A stretch of 22,500 bases of DNA from Mesostigma viride. Lineage: Eukaryota; Streptophyta; Mesostigmatophyceae; Mesostigmatales; Mesostigmataceae. Both the position numbers and the translations under genes were made by a program. This document shows, one piece after another, positions 9,276-16,842 of this stretch. The stretch is from assembly GCA_009746045.1 (NCBI GenBank), contig RPFO01000436.1, positions 1,637,851-1,660,350 on the forward strand, given 5' to 3'. The notes beneath the pieces were generated by a model. It was given only the letters and a program-made list of their open reading frames with translations, was not told the origin of the DNA and did not search any database. Position 1 is the stretch's first letter. Each line of letters begins with the position of its first letter.

Positions 9276-10415
9276 TCACAGAGGGTGCTGTGGTGCTGTC
9301 AACAGCAGTAATTGGTGGCTCAGGCTACTGCTGGGCATGCTGGAGTTGCCAGATAGAAGTAGTGAGTCCATGCTTAAAGACTCTTCCCCAGGCACGTCTG
9401 CCATGGGAGAATAATACTTCTTAATTCTATGACAGCTCACCCTGTGACGCTTCCCATTGATATTGTGCTTGACCTCCACGGTCTTGCTGTTTTTGGTAAA
9501 TCCACGGATGGTAACTGGACCTAGCCAAGTTCCAACCTTACCAAAGCTGTTTTCCTTGTAATAGAGAACTTGATCACCTTTTTGGAATACTGGCCTGGAA
9601 TGGGTTTTATCTTTTTCTGCCAGTTTTGCTGAGGTTTGTGCACGTGCAGTGTTGTACAGTGCTATCACCTCTGGGGGATATACACCTGCCTGCAGGCCTG
9701 CTGGGATTACTTCACCCCACGTGGCATGCAAGACAGGTCTCATGTTTAGGGTTGTGCACATTTCATGACACCAGAGTGCCCTGTCACAATAGACCCCTGA
9801 AGTAGCATCCTTGGAAGGATTTTTGGCTAGTAGGGTTTTGACAGATCTGATGGTTCTTTCAATGACCCCCTGACCCTCATGATCTTCCAGCCCAGCAATC
9901 TCTATTGCTTCACACCCTTCCAGGTCAGTCAGACAAGAAAATTGTTGATCAAGCAAAATTCTGTCAACTGGGTAGAATCTGGGTAAAGCAATCATGAGTG
10001 CAACACGTAGCTGCCCTGCAGACATGCCAGGTAGGGGTTCCATTACTGTGAACCTGGACCATGAGTCTTTTAGGATCAGGTAGGGTTGGACATCTTTGTT
10101 GATGTGCATCACATCCCCCACTATCATGCCCCTATTGGTGGAAGGAGTTGCAGTATGCCATTTTTGAGGTTTGGGGCTATTGAACTGACATTCTTGACAG
10201 TGTTGTCTAGCCAGTTTTACTGCATTCCTGAGTTGTTTTCCCATGCTACTACCCCCCAGCCGTCTGGCCAGTTCCTCAGCCACTGTTTCATGACCCATGG
10301 CTAGGTGCAGCTGATGAGCAAGCTCCTTGATATCTATGGAGTTGTCAACAGTAGGGGTTAGTGCTTTTATGTAAGGTTCCAGACAGGGTGTTGGGAGGAC
10401 AGTAAGGTTGCTGCC
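9276..10415 (-). pseudogene. Integrase segment of copy 1
   Basis: This would insert the element's cDNA into the genome. An open frame of about 380 codons holds an HHCC zinc-binding module (HLAMGH, then CQEC, spacing HX4HX30CX2C). A DDE core follows: VGDVMH, LLDQQF and GVIERT, with 29 residues between the second Asp and the Glu. The C-terminal module (GDQVLYYKEN, WLGPVTIRG) resembles the GPY/F-type domain of Ty3/gypsy integrases. It ends at a stop near 9276 in a Ser/Leu-rich linker, where copy 2 continues in frame into the protease. At its 5' end the frame is shifted relative to the CCHC frame. Confidence 0.85.
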
Positions 10416-10624
10416 TCAAAATCAATTATGCCCTGGCTGCCATCCCCAATGGTAATGAGATCATCATCCTCAGAGTAAGCAAGGTGAGAGAACTCACATT
10501 GTTTTTGGTAGCGAGTCCTGTTGCACCGGCTGCCTGGAGGTCCCAGGGGATGACGTGCGTGCCAGCAACCCGGGCAGAGATCCACGTTGTGCAGGGAGTC
10601 GTTGTTGGGGCAGTGTCCTGTCAT
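10367..10624 (-). pseudogene. CCHC knuckle and Cys/His-rich linker of copy 1 (second half)
   Basis: This frame carries the last Cys of the CCHC knuckle, whose first part (CLRCFQRGH) lies in the preceding gag frame; the break falls inside the finger. A second cluster follows, CPGCWHARHP with a later Cys, matched in copy 2 by CPGCWKTRHP. The frame stops before the integrase frame starts. Nucleic-acid binding by the knuckle is the usual Gag role. The second cluster is conserved between both copies and is not a standard part of Ty1/copia Gag. Confidence 0.7.
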
Positions 10625-11867
10625 GCCCCCTCTGGAAGCACCTCAGGCACCGTATGGCCAGGGTTTCCAGGTTGGTTGTTGTTGTTGTTGTTTTTGTTCC
10701 CTGCTGGGACCGGTTCTGGCCCTGCTGGGACCTGTTGTTGTTGTTGTTTTGGCCCTGGGACCTGTTGTTGTTATTGCCCTGCTGGGACCTGTTGTTGTTA
10801 TTGTTGTTGTTGTTGTTGTTGTTGGGGTTGCCATGCAGGGGCACACGGTGCCACGTGTTGCCACGCCCCTGAGAGCCACTGCCCCCTTGGTGGGAGGACT
10901 TGTGGGTCTTGGGTGCCCCCCCTGGCTGGCCCCCCTTGCGCTTGTGGCCTTGGACACCCTGGACCTTGGGGTCCTGGGCCTGGGGGTTGCCAGTACCCAG
11001 GGGGTCCACTGCCTCCTCGATATAGAGCATGGCAGCTCTGAAGTTGTCCCAGAGAGACTTGAGGCCTGTAAGCAGGGTAGCCAGGACAGAAGGTTGCAAA
11101 TTAGCTTTTGTTAGCCAGGTGTGGATGAGATACCTTGGTTGGAGCTTGAGAAGCTCAAGGTCTTTCTCAATCATTACCCTGTATGTTTTTGCATCCCCAG
11201 AGAGGTTATTCTTGTTCACCTTATATGCAGCAAGCCAGTTGAAACGTTCTACTGCTTCCATGTGGTTATTGGTAAGCACTAGCTGTTTCAGATCAGTGAT
11301 AAAGGTAGGCCACTGTTCAATGGCTGCTTCAGGTGTCAGGGTGCGTTCCTGATAGGTTTGAATCAATGCTCTAATTGCAGGAGATGATTGATGGAATGTG
11401 GATGAGGCCCTGAGAGCCTTAAACTGATGTCTAAGGTTTAGACCTTCCATCCCATACTCCAGAGCAAAGACAAATTGTTTAGCTTGTTCAACAGTGTGAC
11501 CCTCAGGCAAACCAGCAATATTAATTTTGGATTCCTTTTTATGAGGGTTAAACACACCTGTGAGAGGGGGGTTGGCCCTCAAGAAGCCGTCAGTTGCCTG
11601 TTGGAGGCGAGCGGGGTCCAGGTTGATGGTCCCCCGCTCATACCGCGACATCAGGGCGCGCAGGCCCTCGACAGTTTGCAGCTGGTTAGCTGTTAACTGC
11701 TGGTCTTGCAAGAGGCCAGCTGAGCCTGGAGAATGGCGAGCTGTTCTTGGATATCCCCGCCCTTGGGGGGGCCTCAGCAGGTTGGGTGGGTGCCCTGGGC
11801 ACCTCTGCACCTCCCCCCAGGGCCTCCTGGGGTCCTGGCACCCCCCCTGGTGGGGAGGGGGCCCCAA
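10625..11867 (-). pseudogene. gag: Gag capsid region and Asn-rich linker of copy 1
   Basis: Structural protein segment that would form the particle. A helix-rich region starts near 11720 (QLTANQLQTVEGL). A capsid-like block follows with GLPEGHT, then YQERTLTPEA, FNWLAAYKVNKNN and LLTGLKSLWDNFRAAM. Each has a counterpart in the plus-strand element (GLPEGHT, YQKR, FQWIE, LAGLKDKWEDFRKAM). A Gly/Gln/His-rich stretch and long Asn runs encoded by AAC follow (GTT repeats on the plus strand, 10676-10820), leading in frame to CLRCFQRGH. The Pro-rich sequence above about 11720 is in doubtful frame. The closest family label is Ty1/copia-like Gag by position, not by clear sequence similarity. Confidence 0.65.
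10676..10820. repeat. (GTT)n-rich trinucleotide tract
   Basis: Interrupted GTT repeats encode Asn runs in the minus-strand gag frame, in the linker between capsid and CCHC knuckle. Slippage here may explain the short Thr-encoding ACA run next to it. Confidence 0.85.
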
Positions 11868-12118
11868 CCCACAGGGCGAACCTGGGGTGGTGGGGGAGGG
11901 GGAGGGGGGCCGTGGTGGCCCGGGGGAGGCCGGGGGGTCCGGTTGACCCCACTGGGTCCAGCCCCAGCGGTGGAGGGGCGGGCAGGGGTGTCTGCCGCCG
12001 CTCTCCTCGCTGCCTCCTCCTTGAGGAGCCTTTTCATCTCCTTGCGAACCTCATGTTCTGAGGGCAGCCTGAAAGGCCGCCTCATCCGTAGGAATGTCAG
12101 GGAGGGGGTTGCCCATGA

Positions 12119-12958
12119 TCATGGCCTCCTTGACATTGAATTCTTGGGCCTTGCCCTTCCCCTGGGCCAAGACCAGAAGGCCCTCCTTATAGACTGCAAG
12201 GGTGGGGGAGGAGAGGGTCCCTTGGTGGCTTGCAGCGGGGGGGCAGCTTCAGCCACCACCCCATGCTTAGCCAGTATGGCCTCCGTTACCCTTGATTGGG
12301 TTAGGGAGGACATAGCTTTAAAATGGGCTGACCGAGCAAGCTCGGCCAGGTCTTGACCATCCGAGTATTCCATCGGATAATCAGCATTGGTGAGAAGGTC
12401 GCGTAGCCGCTGAGTTGCCTCGCGGTACGCCGCCGCCATCGCCTGGTGGGTTGCCAGGCGACGGGCGGCCTCCTCCTCGTATTCCTGCCGCTTGGCGGCG
12501 AGCCGAAAAGCCGTCTCGCGACGGACTTCCCGGTCGCGCTGCCTCGCTCGGCGTTCCTCGTTGGCCACCAGCGCGGCCTGCTCCACCGCCAGGAGCGCTG
12601 GGGTGAGGGTTATCTCAGTCTCCCCGTCGGGAAGACTGGCAGTATCTGAGACCTCATCATCGGACATTTGTTGTCCTCCGATGGGCTCAACGGGTCTACG
12701 CACCACCCGCGCGAGCTTTATGCTTTCCATCTCCTTCTTCTTTCGAAGAACGGAAGAAGGTCGCCCAAGCTGAAGCTCAATGTGATTGTGCCCCTGAGCG
12801 AAGGGAACACGAAGATCAGACGTGGCGGGGCGAAACGTGATCGCCCCGTCCGGCGCCACAGAAGCCGTCTGACGGGGCATGAGCTCCCGAATAGTCGGCA
12901 ACGGAGGGCCGAACTGGGGAGCCTCAGTGGGGTTGACCGCCGAGGGCTCCGCAGCCAT
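12119..12958 (-). pseudogene. Gag N-terminal region of copy 1
   Basis: The first ATG of the element is taken at 12958 because the Arg/Glu/Ala-rich frame begins there as MAAEPSAV. The frame is also open further upstream without another clear start. The product is unusual: an acidic patch (MSDDEVSDTASLPDGETE), then a long helical Arg/Glu-rich segment of probable coiled coil (about residues 125-180). A shift near 12119-12150 moves the frame on, and another helical piece (HEVRKEMKRLLKEEAARR) is readable at 11999-12060. The plus-strand element has the same layout, an acidic start then Arg/Glu-rich helices, but little direct identity. GC content is visibly higher than in pol. Confidence 0.55.
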
Positions 12959-13504
12959 GGCTGCTCCAGCCGTGGTTTCGGCTGTTGCAGCCGCCGGAGT
13001 CGAGGGTAAGCCGGTCCCCCGAGTTAGTCTAAGTCTCCCGCCTGTAGCCTGTGGACACGTGCCAGCACCGCCGGCGCCCTATTGGGTACTGGGACGGTGC
13101 TGGACTAGAGCAGTCGTGGCATGGACACGTGGCTATACTCAGTATGTGATGAGCCGGTACCACAGTACTGGGACTGTAGTTGTCATGTTAGGACTGACTA
13201 GATCAGGTTGTAACTGATAGGTTAGTCCGTCCAGGATCAGTAAGTTAGGCTTAACTTACGCAAAGTCTGGTCAGCCGCAATTGACGGCTGACCAGCGGTA
13301 TATGTGCCATTCTATCCTAATGCCAAGGTGTCTCGTCGTCTCCACACTAGCCATTTGGCATCGTTTGCGTGCACTGAGTTTCCCAAGCTCTCAGCCTGCA
13401 CTAACTTGCATTAAAAAGCACTCCGTGAGGTGTGCATTTTGACGACGAGCGTTCAAGCGTTCATTTCTCGAAACCCGGTTTTTCTACACCCATTTTTCGT
13501 GAAA
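12959..13504. promoter_or_regulatory. Divergent spacer between the two head-to-head elements, rich in hairpins
   Basis: This 546-bp stretch separates the two gag start codons and must hold the promoters of both elements if either is transcribed. It contains three clear inverted repeats: 13062-13070 with 13095-13103 (CCAGCACCG arms), 13240-13259 (GTAAGTTA arms, 4-nt loop) and 13267-13295 (CTGGTCAGCCG arms, 7-nt loop). TGGACACGTG occurs twice (13052 and 13122). TATATGTG follows the last hairpin at about 13299. No LTR pair was recognised: the spacer does not match either 3' flank. Confidence 0.45.
13267..13295. repeat. 11-bp-arm hairpin in the divergent spacer
   Basis: CTGGTCAGCCG and CGGCTGACCAG are perfectly complementary around CAATTGA. 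It lies about 210 bp before the plus-strand gag start. Confidence 0.75.
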
Positions 13505-14566
13505 ATGTCTTCTAACCCAAACAACAACAAGGGCAAGGCCCTCATGCGCGATGAGTCCTCTGAGGAGGAGGTGCGCAGGCACTCTTCCTCGTCCCCGACG
13601 TCCGATGACTCGGGGACGTCGGATTCGATTTTGGCGAGTATGCGCCAGGATTTCGAGGACAGGGATGCTCAGGATCCCATGCATCCTGAGGATGCGGCGA
13701 TGGCGGCAGCGGACCCAACGTACCGTGACGTTGTGGAGAATGTCGTGGTGCGCGTTCCCCTGATGCGTAGGGCGCGGGGGTCGACCCCAGTGGTGCGTCC
13801 GAGGGGACCACCATATGCACCACGCGCGAGGGGACCACCATATGCACCACGCGGTGCGGGGGCGGGGCCTTCCGAGTCGGATGAGCAGGCGAGTGGGGAG
13901 TCCGGCAGCGTGTCGGAAACCAGCTCGCTGGGTTTGTTCGGCCTGCAGCCATCGTCGGCTGACGAGGCGCGCAGTGCGCAGGTGGCAGCGGATGCTGCAA
14001 TGGCGCAGAGCCTGCAGGAGCAGGAGTCCGCGGAAGAGCGGAGGTTGGCTGTGCGCGCACGTGAGCGCGCCCAACAAATGGAGGACGCTGCTCGGGTCCG
14101 CGCGGCCTTGATGAGGAGGTCAGCGTCGCCGACACATGACGTGGTGAGGAGGGCGGACCTGGCGTGTTTCCAGCGCCTTCGACGGTCCGCAACGATCCCG
14201 AGGGAGATTGATGGGGTGCTGCAGGAGTCGGAGTATTCTTTGACGGGTCCGTCGGCGTCCGAAGCGGACGACCTGGTGGAGATGACGCCGGCTATGCAGG
14301 CGCGAGAGAAGGAGGCGCAGAGGAGGCTAGCGGTCTTCAAGGCGGAGCGGGAGAAGAAGCAGCGGAGGCGGAACGTGATCGCGCAGAGGAATTAAGCTGC
14401 GCGAGCAGCAGGAGCGTGACAGGGCGGAGGCGCTCGCGGCCAGGATTCGGGTGAAGATGTCTCACACCAAGGTGCGGTGTGAGCGTCTCACCCGCGACCT
14501 GAAGAGCTGGAAGTACCGGAAGGTCGCGGAGATAGCACCATTGCAGGGGCCGGCTCGCCATCAAGT
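13505..14566 (+). pseudogene. Gag N-terminal region of copy 2
   Basis: The start is taken at the ATG at 13505 (MSSNPNNNKGK), since an in-frame ATG at 13430 lies in apparent leader sequence. The frame is Ser/Asp-rich and acidic (SSEEEVRRHSSSSPTSDDSG). It carries two tandem copies of RGPPYAPR (13797-13852) and then long Arg/Glu/Ala-rich helices (AEERRLAVRARERAQQMEDA), probably coiled coil. It stops at 14395. The helical sequence continues in another frame from about 14394 (LREQQERDRAEALAAR) until the inserted element begins. I recognise no family, but position and layout match the N-terminal Gag of copy 1. Codon third positions are GC-rich compared with pol. Confidence 0.55.
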
Positions 14567-14680
14567 TTCGTTTAAGTGGCCAGCCGGAGCGGCTGCTTAG
14601 GTTTTAGCGGGCAAGTGTTCGAAGCGCGTCATTGGTGAATTACTGGGGAACTTGGGTTTCCCCGCGAAACTCCAACCGCA

Positions 14681-14988
14681 CGTTCAGATTTCCAAATCTC
14701 AAGTAAAGTTCGGCGCAACTTTCTGAACGGGGGCAGTTGACGAGCAGCATTCCTCCGGACGAATGAATTGCGTTCCATACTTGCGCAAAATTTGGAAAGG
14801 TAGCTTGCGTGCAGCCCTACTAAAATTTGCGCGGACGTTCAGATTTCCAAATCTCAAGTAAATTTCGGCGGAACATTCTGAACGGGGGTAGTTGGCGGGC
14901 AGCGTTCCTCCAGACGAATGAAATGCGTTCCATACTAGCGCAAAATTTTGAAAGCTAGCTTGCGTGCAGCCCTACTAAAATTTGCGCG
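14681..14988. repeat. Two tandem copies of a 155-bp unit
   Basis: Units starting CGTTCAGATTTCCAAATCTC at 14681 and 14836 are near-identical, including TGCGTGCAGCCCTACTAAAA toward the end of each. They lie inside the inverted-repeat element. Confidence 0.9.
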
Positions 14989-14989
14989 A

Positions 14990-15185
14990 AGTGTGGGACT
15001 GAAAATTCGTAACGGAAACTTTTTGGTAGTTGCCGTCACTTCCTCTTGTGCAAACGTGTGGGAGTGAAAAATCGTAACGGAAACTTATTGGTAGTTGCCG
15101 TCACTTCATTTTGCGCGAGTGTTGGGCTGAAAATTCGTAACGGAAACTTTTTGGTAGTTGGCGTCACTTCCTTTGGTTCGACTGA
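14990..15185. repeat. Three tandem copies of a 63-65-bp unit
   Basis: Each unit carries GAAAATTCGTAACGGAAACT (one has GAAAAATCG), then TTGGTAGTTG(C/G)CGTCACTTC. The GAAAA motifs start at about 15001, 15066 and 15129. Confidence 0.9.
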
Positions 15186-15341
15186 AAATTCGCTGAAATT
15201 CGCTGAATTCGTACCGTAGCCTAGTTTTTAGTACCTCGAAGTGACGGAGCACCTAAAAATTTGCCCACAAGTACACTTGGCAGCGCGCTCACTGGGAAAA
15301 ATTGTACAGCCGCTCCGGCGGGCCACTTGAACGAATTGTAA

Positions 15342-16842
15342 TGCCGGGAGGCCGAGGAGCGGTATCGCCGGAAGCTGGCCGCCTGGGAGGCAAGCGTAGG
15401 TCGCCTGGAGAGGCGTATGCTGAAGCAGCGACGCCGTATGTCGAAGAACATCAAGAAGGCTGCTGTGAGGGGATGCATGGGGGAGGCGGTAAGAGCTGAA
15501 TTTGGTTTGATGCCGGATGAGCGCATTTCCACCGAGCAACTGTACCATTTCTTGTCGCAGCCAACGCATACCATTTCAAACCGAGACGGCACAGCGGCAA
15601 GGACCAGGGTGAAGCACCGGGGCGAACCCGGTCCAGCGACCTTGTCGCACCGGGAGGACATCCGGAGGCAACTCCAACTGGCCCAGCAGATGCTGGACGA
15701 GGGGCGGGAGCTCACCCCGGCGAGCATGGCCGCCTAGCAGACACGGTGGCGAGGCTGGTGGCCTCGCTGAAGCCAGCAAAACGAAGGGCACCGGAGGAGG
15801 CGTGCCAGCCACAGCAAAAACGCAGGAGGGACGAGAGGGACGAGGGGGAGGATGACGGGGAGAGGGGGGGCAACCAGGGCGGGGGAGGACACGGCACCCA
15901 GGAGTCTGCACCAACACGGCACGAGGGCGGGGAGCGGCAGCAGCAGCAGCAGCAACAGCAACAGCAGCAGCAGCAGCAGCCACCACCAGCAGGAACGACC
16001 ACAACCTCCAACATGGCCTTGAATAGGCCCAGGTTTGATCCAAAAAAGAAAGAGGATAAGCTAGTGTTTCCGGGTTTGCCAGAGGGCCATACCCAGGACG
16101 AAGCTAGGGAGTGGTTGTTTAAGTTGTCACATGCATACGCTAGTGATAATGTCCGTGATTGGTTTGCATCCTACGTGCGTCCACACCCATCCATCAATCT
16201 GCCAAGCCTATCCAGCAGTTGGTACAATTGTACCAAAAGCGTGCCAGCAGCGGGGTAGACGTGGCAGAAAATGTGTTGTGGGCGCAGTTCATGGTTGATC
16301 TTAGGGCACTTGTTACCACGGGGGAGCACTTAGAAGTGCTTAAGGGCTTCCAGTGGATAGAGGTATAAGGTCAATAAGCGTGACTATGTGAGTGACAACA
16401 AAAAGTATGTCATGTACATAGAGGGGATGAGGAGCTGAAGAAGCTCAATGCCAAGTACCTAGTACACCTATGGCTACAAAAGGCAGAACTGGACCCTACC
16501 ACCCTGTCAGTATACTGGCAGGTCTGAAGGATAAGTGGGAGGACTTCAGGAAGGCAATGGCCTATGTGCAGCAATGCCTAGAGCCGTTTGCTGCTGCAGC
16601 CAAGGATGGAAAGGTGAAGCAGGTAAAGGGGGAGGAAGCCTCAGGTACGGGGCTCTCCAAGAAGCAGATGCAGTCGCTGGTAGCCCAGGTAAAGGCGGTA
16701 ATGGGGGGGATAAAAACAAAAACAACAAAAGTGGGGGAGGTGGAAACAAGGGGGGGGAAAGAACAATAACAATAAAAACAGAAAACAAAGTGGGGGAGCT
16801 AGCAAGCCAGGGGGTGCTAAGCCAGCAGGGGGGGACAAGAGG
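15342..16842 (+). pseudogene. gag: Gag remainder of copy 2: coiled coil, poly-Gln, capsid and linker (frameshifted)
   Basis: After the insertion the frame 15342-15737 resumes Arg/Glu/Lys-rich helices (AEERYRRKLAAWEAS). A shift leads to 15746-16258, with a basic patch (KRRAPEE), a Gln run encoded by CAG/CAA at 15938-15981 and the capsid start (FDPKKKEDKLVFPGLPEGHT). The capsid continues through at least three more frames: YQKRASSGVDVAEN, then YKVNKRDYVSDN, then LAGLKDKWEDFRKAMAYVQQ at 16527-16586. An Asn/Lys/Gly-rich linker follows and joins the pol frame after a G8 run at 16750-16757. Each block aligns with copy 1, so this is one gag gene with about five indels. Confidence 0.65.
15938..15981 (+). 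repeat. CAG/CAA repeat encoding poly-Gln
   Basis: About 14 consecutive Gln codons, mostly CAG with a few CAA, in the gag frame just before the capsid block, followed by a Pro run. Confidence 0.9.

Larger units (their letters stand above)
6979..12958 (-). mobile_element. Retroelement copy 1: degenerate, order Gag-IN-PR-RT-RH
   Basis: A complete but heavily frameshifted retroelement body read on the minus strand: Gag N-terminus, capsid region, Asn-rich linker, CCHC knuckle, integrase, aspartic protease, copia-like RT and RNase H. I count at least seven frame breaks, several in homopolymers (for example a C7 run near 7529). Catalytic residues remain readable in all enzymes, so decay is recent or some indels are sequencing errors. 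No LTR pair was found. It is a diverged relative of the plus-strand element at 13505-20584: 38 of 64 identical residues in the integrase core by hand count, so it is not a recent duplicate. Confidence 0.85.
14567..15335. mobile_element. 769-bp inverted-repeat element inserted in gag
   Basis: The ends, 14567-14595 and 15307-15335, are 29-bp inverted repeats with two mismatches (core AAGTGGCC..CCGGAGCGGCTG). Gag-like Arg/Glu-rich coding sequence stops at the left edge and resumes just beyond the right edge, which argues for an insertion. The interior encodes nothing and consists mostly of two tandem-repeat families (14681-14988 and 14990-15185). A non-autonomous DNA transposon or foldback-type element fits. 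No target-site duplication was clear. Confidence 0.6.

Noticed and set aside
10484-11114. Plus-strand Cys/Val/Leu-rich frames
   Set aside because: They are antisense shadows of the AAC/GTT trinucleotide tract in the minus-strand gag.
13484-14340. Minus-strand frames of about 200 codons opposite the plus-strand gag
   Set aside because: GC-rich codon bias of the plus-strand frame leaves the other frames open; their translations are Arg/Pro/His-rich and unlike a protein family.
15576-16043. Minus-strand Ala/Cys/Leu-rich frames resembling a membrane protein
   Set aside because: They read the CAG repeat in antisense (poly-Cys, poly-Ala and poly-Leu runs depending on frame).
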